Positions 34,609-43,438 of a stretch of 64,000 bases of DNA are shown piece after piece; within the stretch, counting starts at the first letter, position 1, and each line of letters starts with the position of its first letter. Location of the stretch: NCBI GenBank assembly GCA_034664125.1, contig JAXDIG010000007.1, positions 62,001 through 126,000 on the forward strand. Reading direction: 5' to 3'. The notes below the pieces were generated by a model, which ran no database searches, was not told where the DNA came from, and saw only the letters and a program-made list of their open reading frames with translations. A program made the position numbers and the translations under genes. Source of the DNA: JACVRW01 sp034664125 (lineage in GTDB: Bacteria; Actinomycetota; Thermoleophilia; Solirubrobacterales; Thermoleophilaceae).

Positions 34609-34612
<4 letters not shown>

Positions 34613-35055
34613 GGCCCGGGGCTGTCGATGCGCACCCGGCGCACCGTTTCCTCGGGCCGGACCAGAGGAATCTCCACCTCGAGCATGCCGTCCTCGTACG
34701 ACGCGCGCGCCTCGCCGGCCACCACGTCGGCGCCGAGCTCGACTATCCGCCGGAACGGTCCGTGCTCGATCTCGATCTGCTGGTACAGGCGCCCGGTGGC
34801 CTCGGCGGGCCGGCGCTCGCCGGCGATCAGCAGCTGACGACCGCGGATCTCGAGCGCGAGGTCCGCGAGGTCGACTCCGCCGAGGTCCGCCTTCACCACG
34901 GCGCGCGGAGGGTCGTCGACGTAGAAGACGTCGACCGACGGCGAGAAGCCACGCCCGCGCAACCCGGTCTGGCGCTCGAAGACGTCGCCGAACAGCTCGT
35001 CGATCTCACGCCGCATTCGTTCGAATCCGGCGAACAGGTCGCGCTGTGGAGTCAC
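34609..35055 (-). CDS. Hsp20 family small heat-shock protein
   Basis: A 148-residue alpha-crystallin domain protein: VDVFYVDDPPRAVVKADLGG opens the domain and YEDGMLEVEIPLV closes it. Holdase function is expected. The C-terminal IxI motif is not clear (RRVRIDSPGP). The GTG start has TATTCT 8 nt upstream. It is coupled to lon by GTGA overlap. No CIRCE or HAIR element is seen in front of it. Confidence 0.9.
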
Positions 35056-35063
35056 GGCGATCG

Positions 35064-35069
35064 AGAATA
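35064..35069 (-). promoter_or_regulatory. Predicted -10 element of hsp20-lon
   Basis: TATTCT on the minus strand, 8 nt before the GTG start, no ribosome-binding site. Confidence 0.45.
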
Positions 35070-35127
35070 CCCGTGCGGGTTCACCGACTGGTGACGCGCC
35101 CGGCGGCGAACTGGGAAGGCTTGGCCC

Positions 35128-36831
35128 ATGCGCTTCCTTCGCCTGTTCCCGATTGCAGTCGTCGCACTCCTGCTCGCGCCCGCGCTCGCCGCTGCCAAGC
35201 CGGCGGACGTCGACGTGCAGCTGCTCGGTCTAAACGATTTCCACGGCCACCTCGAGTCGACGACACCGGGGACGATCGCCGCCGACCCGAGCTCACCACG
35301 GGTGCCGGCCGGCGGCGCCGAGTACCTCGCAACCCACGTGCGGACGAAGGCGGCGGAGAACCGCAACACGCTCGTCGTGTCGGCGGGCGACCTGATCGGC
35401 GCTTCGCCGCTGCTGTCGGCGCTGTTCCACGACGAGCCCACGATCGAGGCGATGAACCAGATCGGGCTCGACCTGAACGCGGTCGGCAACCACGAGTTCG
35501 ACGAGGGGGCGGCCGAGCTGAAGCGCATGCAGCGGGGCGGGTGTCACCCAGTCGACGGCTGCCTCGACGGCAACGGGTTCGGCGGCGCGCACTTCCGCTT
35601 CCTCGCGGCGAACGTGGTGCGCTCGGACAGCGGCAAGACCCTGTTCAAGCCCTACGCGATCCGCAAGTTCGGCGGCATCAAGGTCGGCTTCATCGGGATG
35701 ACGCTTCAGGGCACGCCCGACATCGTGTCGCCCTCGGGAGTTGCCGGTCTGGACTTCCTCGACGAGGCCGAAACCGCCAACCGCTACGCCCGGGAGCTGC
35801 GGCGCCGGCACGGCGTGCGCGCGATCGTGGTGCTGCTGCACGAGGGCGGGGTCCAGTCCGCGCCCGGCGGGATCAACGACTGCAACGGCATATCGGGGCC
35901 GGTCGTGGACATCGTCCAGCGCACCACGAAGGCGGTCGACCTGTTCATGACGGGTCACACGCACGCCGCCTACAACTGCGTGATCGACGGCCGGCCGGTG
36001 ACGAGCGCGAGCTCCTTCGGCCGGCTGCTCACCGACATCGACCTGACCCTCGACGGCAAGTCGAAGGACGTCGTGCAGGTGGCGGCCAAAAACGTGATCG
36101 TGACCCAGAACGTGTTCAAGGCCGGCGACATCACCCAGCTGATCGAGCGCTACACGGCCATCGCGGCGCCGCTCCGCGACCGCGTGATCGGACACATCTC
36201 GGCGGACATCACGCGCACCTCCGACGACTCGCTCGAGAACGCGGCCGGCAATCTGATCGCCGATGCCCAGCTGGCGGCCACCTCTGCGACGGGCACTGGT
36301 GCCGCGGTGGCGGCCTTCATGAACCCGGGCGGCGTGCGCTCGGACTTCACGTTCGCCCAGAGCGGGACCGAGGGCGACGGCAGCCTGACCTACGGCGAGG
36401 CGTTCACCGTGCAGCCGTTCGGCAACTCGCTCGTAACGCTCACGCTGACCGGCGCGCAGCTGCTCGAGGTGCTCAAGCAGCAGTGGTGCTCGCAGGACTC
36501 GCCCCGGGTGCTGCTGCCCTCGGCGGGCGTGCACTACACGTTCTCGCAGAGCGCCGCGACCGCGCTGATCGGCCAGCCGTGCGGGGGAGCGCCCAACCCG
36601 GTCACCGGCCTCACGATCTCGGGGACGCCGGTGGACCCGGCGGCGAGCTACCGGATCACGGTCAACTCGTTCCTGGCCGACGGCGGCGACAAGTTCACGG
36701 TGCTGCGCGACGGCACGGACCGCCTCGGCGGCGCGGTCGACACGGACGCCCTCGAGGCCTACGTGGCGCCGTCGCTCACGGGCGCGCCGATAGCCCCGCC
36801 GGCGCTCGACCGGATCGACGTGGGGCCCTGA
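35128..36831 (+). CDS. Secreted bifunctional metallophosphatase/5'-nucleotidase
   Basis: A 567-residue exported enzyme. A Sec signal (FLRLFPIAVVALLLAPALAAA) is followed by the calcineurin-like domain with LLGLNDFHGHLE, VSAGDLIGAS, VGNHEFDEG and MTGHTHA (dinuclear metal ligands). The C-terminal nucleotidase domain has FMNPGGVRSDF and TYGEAFTVQPFGNSL, which bind the nucleotide. It would release phosphate and nucleosides outside the cell. No sortase or lipid anchor is seen. The 3' end overlaps the convergent FAD oxidoreductase gene by 56 bp. Confidence 0.93.
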   Translation: MRFLRLFPIAVVALLLAPALAAAKPADVDVQLLGLNDFHGHLESTTPGTIAADPSSPRVPAGGAEYLATHVRTKAAENRNTLVVSAGDLIGASPLLSALFHDEPTIEAMNQIGLDLNAVGNHEFDEGAAELKRMQRGGCHPVDGCLDGNGFGGAHFRFLAANVVRSDSGKTLFKPYAIRKFGGIKVGFIGMTLQGTPDIVSPSGVAGLDFLDEAETANRYARELRRRHGVRAIVVLLHEGGVQSAPGGINDCNGISGPVVDIVQRTTKAVDLFMTGHTHAAYNCVIDGRPVTSASSFGRLLTDIDLTLDGKSKDVVQVAAKNVIVTQNVFKAGDITQLIERYTAIAAPLRDRVIGHISADITRTSDDSLENAAGNLIADAQLAATSATGTGAAVAAFMNPGGVRSDFTFAQSGTEGDGSLTYGEAFTVQPFGNSLVTLTLTGAQLLEVLKQQWCSQDSPRVLLPSAGVHYTFSQSAATALIGQPCGGAPNPVTGLTISGTPVDPAASYRITVNSFLADGGDKFTVLRDGTDRLGGAVDTDALEAYVAPSLTGAPIAPPALDRIDVGP

Positions 36832-38227
36832 GCGCCGCCCGAGCCGCCCAGTAGCCCGACATCCCGTGCACTCCGCCGCCGGGCGGCGTCGATGACGAGC
36901 ACAGGTAGACGCCCGGCAGCGGCGTCGAGTACGGCACGCGGCGGGCCACCGGGCGCGTGAACAGCTGGCGCAGGTCCGGCAGGCCGCCGTTGATGTCGCC
37001 GCCGACGTAGTTGGGGTTGCGCCGCTCCACCTCGGCGCTGTCCATCGCCGAGCGCGCGGCGATCAGGTCGCGGAAGCCCGGGGCGAAGCGCTCCACCTGG
37101 CCCTCGATGGCGGCGGTCATGTCACGCGTGGAGCCGTTCGGCACGTGGCAGTACGCCCAGGCGGCGTGCCGGCCCGCGGGCGCCCGCGTCGGGTCGAACC
37201 GGCTCGCCTGAACCAGCAGCACGAATGGCCGCTCCGGGTGCTCGCCGTCCGTCACGGCCTGCTCCGCCGCGGCGATCTCGCCGAGCGTTCCGCCCAGGTG
37301 CACCGTGCCGGCCCTCGCGACCCCCGGTGCGGCCCACGGGATCGGCCCCTCGAGCGCCCAGTCGAGCTTGAACACGCCCGGTCCGTAGCGGTAGCGCCCG
37401 AGCGCGCGGCGGTAGCGGTCGGGCAGGCGCCCGCCGGCCAGGTCGAGCAGCTGGCGCGGGGTCACGTCGAGGAGCGCCAGGGCGTACTCGTCCAGCTCGG
37501 CGATCGACTCGACCCTCCGCGCCGTTTCGATCGTGCCGCCGAGCGAGCGCAGGTGCGCGGCGAGCGCGTCGGCCAGGCGCTGCGAGCCGCCGCGCGCCAC
37601 CGGCCAGCCGACGGCGTGGGCGCTCACGGCCAGTACGAGGCCGAACGCCGCGCTGACCGGCGCCCGCAGGGACAGCATGGAGTGCGCGCAGCATCCCGCC
37701 AGCAGCGCCCGGGCGCGATCGCCCTCGAAGCGCGAGCGGCCGAGCCCGACGGCGGACCGGATCCCGCTGACGCCGAAGCGGCCGAGCAGCAACGGATGGC
37801 GCGGCGGGCGCGGCGGCGCCAGCAGCTGCCGGAAGAGGGGCTCGGCGTCGCGCACGAGCGGCTCGAACAAGCGCCGGTACGCGTCCTCGTCGGGCCCCAA
37901 GCCGGCGGCCGTTTGCTCGACAGAGCGCTCCAGCAGCACGGCCGTGCCGTCGTCGAGCGGATGCGCGAGCGGCGCCGCCGGGTGCACGGGCTCGAAGCCA
38001 TGCTCGCCCAGGGGCAATCGGCTGAGGAACGGCGAGGCGAGCGCCAGCGCGTGCACCGTCGAGCACGTGTCGTGCACGTAGCCGGGCAGCGTCAGCTCGG
38101 CGGAGCGGCAGCCGCCGCCGAGCGTCTGCTCGCCTTCCAGCACCGCGACGCCGCGGCCCGCCTGGGCCAGCGCGATCGCCGCCGCCAGGCCGTTGGGCCC
38201 CGAGCCTACGACGACGGCGTCGGACAA
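36776..38227 (-). CDS. Phytoene desaturase-like NAD(P)/FAD oxidoreductase
   Basis: A 483-residue flavoprotein. The Rossmann dinucleotide motif VVVGSGPNGLAAAIALAQAG starts at residue 5; LGGGCRSAELTLPGYVHDTCS follows, and the C-terminal FAD element is YLCSSSTPPGGGVHGMSGYWAA. This is the CrtI/PDS group that includes carotenoid and retinol-type oxidoreductases. No carotenoid gene is nearby, so the substrate is unknown. The start is TTG, 4 nt after the GMC oxidoreductase stop. Its 3' end overlaps the convergent 5'-nucleotidase gene by 56 bp. Confidence 0.87.
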   Translation of the reverse strand: MSDAVVVGSGPNGLAAAIALAQAGRGVAVLEGEQTLGGGCRSAELTLPGYVHDTCSTVHALALASPFLSRLPLGEHGFEPVHPAAPLAHPLDDGTAVLLERSVEQTAAGLGPDEDAYRRLFEPLVRDAEPLFRQLLAPPRPPRHPLLLGRFGVSGIRSAVGLGRSRFEGDRARALLAGCCAHSMLSLRAPVSAAFGLVLAVSAHAVGWPVARGGSQRLADALAAHLRSLGGTIETARRVESIAELDEYALALLDVTPRQLLDLAGGRLPDRYRRALGRYRYGPGVFKLDWALEGPIPWAAPGVARAGTVHLGGTLGEIAAAEQAVTDGEHPERPFVLLVQASRFDPTRAPAGRHAAWAYCHVPNGSTRDMTAAIEGQVERFAPGFRDLIAARSAMDSAEVERRNPNYVGGDINGGLPDLRQLFTRPVARRVPYSTPLPGVYLCSSSTPPGGGVHGMSGYWAARAALRAPRRSGRAPAGLSARP

Positions 38228-38231
38228 GCGC

Positions 38232-40196
38232 CTAGCCGAGCTTGGCCGCGAGGGCGCGCGCGTTCATGTGCGCGAGCGCCTCGATCGTGACCATCGGGTT
38301 CACTCCGGAGGCGGTCGGGAAGGCCGACCCGTCGAACACGTAGAGGCCGGGGGTGTCCCACACCTGGCCGGTCGGGTCGCACACCGAGTCGGTCGGCGAC
38401 CCGCCCATGCGAGCGCTGCCCATGATGTGGAAGGACACCATCTGCGCCTGGCCGGCGCCCCAGCCGCACGCGTCGGCGTCGGTCATGAAGCTGTCGAGGT
38501 TGCCCTTGGCGCCCGGCTCGTACGCCACCCACTTGGAGTGCGACGAGAACACGCGCCGGGCGTCCATCGCCTCGACCACCTGGGCTGCGCCGCGCACCCC
38601 GCGGCGCATGTGCCCGACGTCCTCCGGGGTGAGCTTGTAGCGCACGATCGGCTCGCCGTCGCGGCCGGTGCGAACCTCGCCCACGCCGTGGTCGCGCAGC
38701 AGGACACCGAGCCCGCCGGTGTACGGCAGCGCCTGCATCAGCTCGGCGTGCTGGCGGCCACCGCGCCAGGGCGAGAACGACAGCAGGATGCTCGGCGGGA
38801 TCGCCACGTGCTCGTACTTCACTCCGTAGCCGCGGCCGTCCATGTCGGCGTCCTGGTCCGAGAACGTCGAGGACAGCATCCCCTCCCAGGGTCGCACCTG
38901 TTCGTCGAACTGACCCCAGATCACCAGCACCGGGTGCAGCCGCAGGTGCTTGCCGAGCGCCTTCGACGTGATGCCCGAGCGCGACAGCAGCACCGGCGTG
39001 TGCAGTGAGCCACACGCGCTCACCACCGCGCGCGCCCGCACGGTCACGTTGTGCCCGGCCGCGGTGCGCGCCTCCACCCCGGCCGCCTTGCCGCCCTCGA
39101 TCAGCACGCGCTCGGCGCGCGTCTCGACGAGCACGCGCGTTCCGGCGTCGTGGGCGTCCTGGACCCACGTCTTGAGAGTCGACTGCTTGGCGCCGAGCTG
39201 GCAGCCGTAGTGGCACAGGCGGCAGACCTCCTCCGTGCAGCCGCGCACGTTGCGCTGCATCACCTCCCAGTCCCAGCCCAGCTTGTCCATGCCCTCGCGG
39301 ATGGTCTGGTCGCGGCGGCTGGGCACGCTGTGCTCGGCGTTTACCCCGATCCGCTCCCACACCGTGTCGAGGCTGCGGTCGAAGTCGTCCGAGGCCACGG
39401 CGGTCAGGCCGTGGTCGTCGGCCCACTCGCGGCGGACGTTGTCAGGGGTGCGGAACGAGAACGTGTAGTTGACCAGCGTCGTGCCGCCCAGCCCCTGGGC
39501 GGCGAGCAGTCCCACGCCGGCGTCGGCGCTGGCCATGCCCCCGCCGTTGAGGTAGAGGCGTTCGAAGCCGGACAGCTCGGCGCCGTCGAAGTCCTTCTCG
39601 CTGAAGTAGCGGCCGGCCTCCACGATCACGACGTCGAGCCCGGCCTGCGCCAGCACCGCGGCCGCGGTGCCGCCGCCCGCGCCGGAGCCGACCACCACCA
39701 CGTCGCACTCCAGCGTCGTGTCCTCGGTCACCACGAGCGGCTCGATGGTGCGCGGAGGCGGGTTCTGGGGCGGGCCGAGCGGACCGGGATACCCGATCGC
39801 GTCCCAGGCCGGGTTGTGCGCGCCGTTGTCGCCGCCCTTGCCGTAGTAGGCGAGCAGCGCGCCCTTGCGCAGAGCCTGGAAGGCGGCGCGGCGCTGGCCG
39901 ACCCGGCTGTCCGCCCAGGAGAGCAGCACCCGCTCGCGCTCCTCCTGCGAGAGCGAGGTGAAGCGCCGCACGCCGCCACCCGCGATCGCGCACAGGAGGC
40001 GGGTGTCCCAGAGGCCCAGCAGCTGGCCGACCTGCTTACGCTCGGCGGCGCGCGGGTTGCGGGCCACGATGCCGAGCAGCGCGTCCGGCACACCGATCTC
40101 CGTCGCCGACGGCAGACCGTCGCCGCCCGGCACGAAGGTGTCGCATATGGCGTCGAGCGCGGCGCGGGCCTTGGAGGAGAGTCCGGGGGTGCTCAT
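38232..40196 (-). CDS. GMC family oxidoreductase (long-chain alcohol oxidase-like)
   Basis: A 654-residue FAD enzyme. An N-terminal helical region of about 150 residues (LDAICDTFVPGGDGLPSA) resembles that of fatty-alcohol oxidases. The FAD fold follows (CDVVVVGSGAGGGTAAAVLAQAG), then a four-Cys element (CTEEVCRLCHYGCQLGAKQS). The C-terminal GMC active site has SFHIMGSARMG and GVNPMVTIEALAHMNA, giving the catalytic His and Asn. Oxidation of a lipid alcohol, or of a sterol or hopanoid alcohol, is the likely chemistry. The ATG overlaps the upstream DUF559-like gene stop (ATGA), and the FAD desaturase-like gene follows by 4 nt. Confidence 0.88.
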   Translation of the reverse strand: MSTPGLSSKARAALDAICDTFVPGGDGLPSATEIGVPDALLGIVARNPRAAERKQVGQLLGLWDTRLLCAIAGGGVRRFTSLSQEERERVLLSWADSRVGQRRAAFQALRKGALLAYYGKGGDNGAHNPAWDAIGYPGPLGPPQNPPPRTIEPLVVTEDTTLECDVVVVGSGAGGGTAAAVLAQAGLDVVIVEAGRYFSEKDFDGAELSGFERLYLNGGGMASADAGVGLLAAQGLGGTTLVNYTFSFRTPDNVRREWADDHGLTAVASDDFDRSLDTVWERIGVNAEHSVPSRRDQTIREGMDKLGWDWEVMQRNVRGCTEEVCRLCHYGCQLGAKQSTLKTWVQDAHDAGTRVLVETRAERVLIEGGKAAGVEARTAAGHNVTVRARAVVSACGSLHTPVLLSRSGITSKALGKHLRLHPVLVIWGQFDEQVRPWEGMLSSTFSDQDADMDGRGYGVKYEHVAIPPSILLSFSPWRGGRQHAELMQALPYTGGLGVLLRDHGVGEVRTGRDGEPIVRYKLTPEDVGHMRRGVRGAAQVVEAMDARRVFSSHSKWVAYEPGAKGNLDSFMTDADACGWGAGQAQMVSFHIMGSARMGGSPTDSVCDPTGQVWDTPGLYVFDGSAFPTASGVNPMVTIEALAHMNARALAAKLG

Positions 40197-41164
40197 GGGC
40201 GAACGCTCGGGGACGGGGCGGCGCGTGTCAACCCCCGGCACCGCAGCGCCCGGATCGCCTTGAGCTCCTCGACCAACGCGAGCTCGCCTTCGGTGAGGTC
40301 GCGCCACGGCACGCGGGCGACCTGGATTCCCAGTCCCGCCAGGCGCCGGTCGCGCCGGCGATCCTCGTGGAAGGCGCGGCGCGTGCGGTGGAAGGCGCCG
40401 CCGTCGACCTCGACCGCGAGGCGCGCGTCAGGCCAGTAGAAGTCGAGCTCGTAGCCACCCATGGCGATCCGCTGCGGTTTCGGGAGCCCGTGGTCGTTGC
40501 AAAGGCGAAGAAAGACGTCCTCGGCTCTGGTCGTCGTGTAGCCCGGCGTGTCGGTGTAGGCGGCGAGGACTCGCTCGAGGCGTGGCCGGCCCCGGCGGCC
40601 GGGAAGGCGGGCGAGCGTCTGCTTGATCGCCGTCAAGTCGAAGCGTCTTTGGACCTCCGCTTCGTTTACGGCAGCGGCCAGGCGCCGGTCGCTGAGCACG
40701 TCCGCGAGATCGACCAGGGTCCGGGCGACGCTCGTCACGGGGATCCCGTCTTCCGTGGCGCGATCGTCCAGGTGAACTTGGCGGGTGCGGTGTATCGCTA
40801 TCCCCGGCTTCGTCTTGCAGCCGCGCGGAACGGTGACCTCGATCGGCCCCCCGCCGCTCAGGAGCCGCAGCCGCCGACCCGCCGCGCGGTGACTCAGGAG
40901 TGCGCGGGGCCCGCACGTGAAGACGGCGGCCAGGTCATGGGAGGCCGACGTGAGGGCCCAATGCCCCACGGCGTAGACGCCGGCATGCAGGCGATGGAGC
41001 CGCTGGGCCCGGACGCGCCAGCGGATCGCCTCGCGATTGAGGCCGAGCCCGAGCAATTGCGCCCTCGACACGACCCCGTATTGCCGGCTCGCCAACTCCG
41101 CGAGCGCCGCCTCGAGCGGGGGTGGGCCCTCGATTGGGGGGTATATCTGACGTTCGGGGCCCAC
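40193..41164 (-). CDS. DUF559 (Vsr-like) nuclease-fold protein with AbiEi-like N-terminus
   Basis: A 323-residue protein. The N-terminal half resembles the AbiEi antitoxin winged helix (RQYGVVSRAQLLGLGLNREA, then HRLHAGVYAVGH). The C-terminal 110 residues are a DUF559/PD-(D/E)XK-type fold (YELDFYWPDARLAVEVDGGAFH, then RLAGLGIQVARVPW) with the Asp and Glu metal ligands. Such proteins are numerous in Solirubrobacterales and lack a known role. The GTG start is weakly supported. It is coupled by ATGA to a GMC oxidoreductase, with no AbiEii-type toxin beside it. Confidence 0.75.
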   Translation of the reverse strand: MGPERQIYPPIEGPPPLEAALAELASRQYGVVSRAQLLGLGLNREAIRWRVRAQRLHRLHAGVYAVGHWALTSASHDLAAVFTCGPRALLSHRAAGRRLRLLSGGGPIEVTVPRGCKTKPGIAIHRTRQVHLDDRATEDGIPVTSVARTLVDLADVLSDRRLAAAVNEAEVQRRFDLTAIKQTLARLPGRRGRPRLERVLAAYTDTPGYTTTRAEDVFLRLCNDHGLPKPQRIAMGGYELDFYWPDARLAVEVDGGAFHRTRRAFHEDRRRDRRLAGLGIQVARVPWRDLTEGELALVEELKAIRALRCRGLTRAAPSPSVRP

Positions 41165-41277
41165 CCCTTCATGGTTGCTGTCATTTCGCGACGGGTGGGT
41201 GAACTACGTAACGGATCTGTGACGCGCGGCCCCGGCGCCTCGCGGCCCGGCGCCCGGGGGCCCGCAGCGCCCGGAGC

Positions 41278-42072
41278 TCACACCTCGAAGGTCGCGCCCT
41301 CGCTTGCCACCTCGACGGGGCCGCCGAAGGCCTCCTCGGCCTCGGCGCGCGCCCAGTCGGCGTCGAGCTCGTCGGAGATGTGGACCAGCAGCAGTCGCTT
41401 GGCTCCCGCGGCGCGGGCGTGCTCGCCGGCCTCGGCGGGCGTGAGGTGGCCGCGCTCGCCCGTGCGCTCCGGGCGCGGCAGGGTCGCCTCGATCAGCATC
41501 AGATCGGCGCCCGTGGCGAAGCGGGTGAGCGCCTCGGTCGGGCGGGAGTCGGCTCCGTAGACGATCTCGCCCGAGCCGTTCTGCGAGCTGATACGCATTG
41601 CGAACGTCTCGGTGTAGTGGGGCACCGGCTGGAAGGTGACCCGCACGGGACCGATCGACAGCTCGCTCGACGCCTCGTACTCGGTGAGGTCGAACGCGTT
41701 CTCGATCAGGTCGTCGTTGCCCCAGCAGCCGACCACCTTGCGGAACGTCTCGCGCGCGCCGGGCGGGCCGTGCAGCTCGGGGCGAGCCGGGCTGTCCGTG
41801 CCCGGCCAGCGGTCCACCGCCACCGGCTGCTGGCGCGGCGCGTAGGTGAGCGCGTACGAGTAGGGGACGAGGTCGAGGAAATGGTCGGCGTGCAGGTGCG
41901 AGATCACCACGGCATTCACGTCGACGTAGTCGATGTGCTCGCGCAGCTTGCCGAACACGCCGTTGCCGCAGTCGAGCAGCACCGCCGTCCCATCCTCCTC
42001 GAGCAGATACCCGGAACACGCCCCTCCGGCGTCCTGCCAAGAGGGCGACTTGCCCAGGACCGTCAGTCGCAT
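41278..42072 (-). CDS. MBL fold metallo-hydrolase
   Basis: A 264-residue metallo-beta-lactamase fold protein: the metal motif ISHLHADHFLDL, a His in QPVPHYTETFA, an Asp in YGADSRPTE and a C-terminal His in LLLVHISDE. The arrangement resembles the RNase Z/ElaC-like subgroup, but the exosite and PxKxRN loop of tRNase Z are not visible. The substrate is open. ATG start with TAAAGT 6 nt upstream; probably leaderless. Confidence 0.87.
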   Translation of the reverse strand: MRLTVLGKSPSWQDAGGACSGYLLEEDGTAVLLDCGNGVFGKLREHIDYVDVNAVVISHLHADHFLDLVPYSYALTYAPRQQPVAVDRWPGTDSPARPELHGPPGARETFRKVVGCWGNDDLIENAFDLTEYEASSELSIGPVRVTFQPVPHYTETFAMRISSQNGSGEIVYGADSRPTEALTRFATGADLMLIEATLPRPERTGERGHLTPAEAGEHARAAGAKRLLLVHISDELDADWARAEAEEAFGGPVEVASEGATFEV

Positions 42073-42078
42073 GTTGCG

Positions 42079-42084
42079 ACTTTA
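42079..42084 (-). promoter_or_regulatory. Predicted -10 element of the MBL hydrolase gene
   Basis: TAAAGT on the minus strand, 6 nt before the ATG, in one of the few A/T-rich spots of this region. Confidence 0.45.
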
Positions 42085-42139
42085 ACCGGCTTCGCAGCCC
42101 GGCCCGGGCGTCTGGCGCGTTCCCTGCCTGCCGCCGCGA

Positions 42140-42343
42140 TCAGGCGTTCGGCTGCGGAAAGGCGTACGCCGCGGTGGTGCGCTCGGCACGGAAGACGAAG
42201 GCGAGCTGGCGCTCGGGAGCCAGGCCACGCTCGGCGACGCGGAAGGTGGTGCACGGCTTGTCGAGATTCAGCGCGCAGAGCATGTTCTGCTGGAAGTAGC
42301 AGTCCTCGCAGCGCGCTGGCTTCGTCTTGGGCACGCTCCGCAT
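42140..42343 (-). CDS. Small four-cysteine protein
   Basis: Sixty-seven residues from the ATG at 42343. CEDCYFQQNMLC and KPCTTFRV give four Cys in a zinc- or cluster-binding spacing (C-x2-C-x7-C-x7-C). The C-terminal half (RQLAFVFRAERTTAAYAF) looks like beta strands. It resembles small conserved proteins I associate with Solirubrobacterales, but I cannot name the family. The frame stays open upstream, where the sequence is antisense to the next gene and not protein-like. No clear ribosome-binding site. Confidence 0.55.
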   Translation of the reverse strand: MRSVPKTKPARCEDCYFQQNMLCALNLDKPCTTFRVAERGLAPERQLAFVFRAERTTAAYAFPQPNA

Positions 42344-42502
42344 CCAACAACAGCTGCCCGGCGACCACCAGGCCCGACTCCGCAAATCGGACGTTTTTCC
42401 TTTTGCTGCAATTTCCAGGGTCGAACCGGGCGCACCCGCTCCGAGCGGTTTTCCGAGGGGGGCGAAAGGGGACGAGCACCCGTCCGGGCGGGATCGGAAA
42501 GG

Positions 42503-43438
42503 ATGCAGGACACGATGGAGCTGGTCACCGGAGCCACCGGATACGTGGGCACGCGGCTGCTGCGGCGGCTGGCCGGCGAGGGCCGCGCCGTGCGCGCCCT
42601 GGCTCGCACGCCCGAGCGGCTCGATCCGCTCGCCGGAGTCGAGCGGATCCGCGGCGACCTGGTCACGGGCGCCGGCCTGGCCCGGGCGCTGGAGGGCTGC
42701 GCGACCGCGTACTACCTGGTCCACTCGATGGAGGCGGCCTCCGGCAACGGCGTGGGCTTCGGCGATCGCGACCGCACCGCGGCAGACAGCTTCGCGAGAG
42801 CCGCGGCCGAGGCTGGCGTGGAGCGAATCGTCTACCTGGGTGGCATCGAGCCCGCCGGGGGCGCCACCTCGCCGCACCTGCGCTCGCGCCTCGAGGTCGA
42901 GCGCATCCTGCTCGACGCCGTCCCGGGCTCCACCGCGCTGCGCGCCTCGATCGTCGTCGGGGCCGGCTCGTCGTCATTTCGCATGCTCGTGCGCCTCGTC
43001 GAGCGGCTGCGCGTGCTGCCGCTGCCGGCGTGGCGCGACAACCGCACCCAGCCGATCGCCGAGCGCGACGTGATCGAGTACCTCGCCCGCACGCCCTCCG
43101 TACCGGCCGCCGCGAGCCGCTCGCTCGACATCGCAGGCCCGGACGTGGTGACGTACGGCGACATGATTGCCCGGATCGCCGACGCCATGGGGGTCGGGCG
43201 CATGCCGCTCGGCCTCGGCGCCTCGCTCACGCCGCCCGCCGCAGCAGTGGTGGCGGCGGTGACGGGTCAGCCTGTCGAGCTGGTGCGCCCGCTGATGGAG
43301 AGCCTCGAGTCCGACCTGCTGCCGCACGACGCCGGCGAGGCGCCGCACCTGTACGGGATCCGCCCGCTGCGCTTCGACCGCGCGGTGGATAGGGCGCTGC
43401 GCGAGTGGGAGTCGCTCGAGCCGCTGGGGGCACGGTGA
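42503..43438 (+). CDS. NAD(P)-binding atypical SDR protein
   Basis: A 311-residue extended or atypical SDR (NmrA/complex I NDUFA9-like). The dinucleotide motif is VTGATGYVGTRLLRRLAGEG at the N-terminus; RIVYLGGIEPAGG and LRASIVVGAGSSSF follow. It lacks a classical YxxxK catalytic pair, so it may be a sensor or an isomerase and not a dehydrogenase. ATG start with a GGAAAGG ribosome-binding site. Its stop overlaps the SRPBCC gene start (GTGA). Confidence 0.82.
   Translation: MQDTMELVTGATGYVGTRLLRRLAGEGRAVRALARTPERLDPLAGVERIRGDLVTGAGLARALEGCATAYYLVHSMEAASGNGVGFGDRDRTAADSFARAAAEAGVERIVYLGGIEPAGGATSPHLRSRLEVERILLDAVPGSTALRASIVVGAGSSSFRMLVRLVERLRVLPLPAWRDNRTQPIAERDVIEYLARTPSVPAAASRSLDIAGPDVVTYGDMIARIADAMGVGRMPLGLGASLTPPAAAVVAAVTGQPVELVRPLMESLESDLLPHDAGEAPHLYGIRPLRFDRAVDRALREWESLEPLGAR

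Noticed and set aside
42365..42415. TCCG-CAAAT-CGGA followed by CGTTTTTCC, terminator-like on the plus strand
   Set aside because: Only four base pairs, and no plus-strand gene ends upstream.
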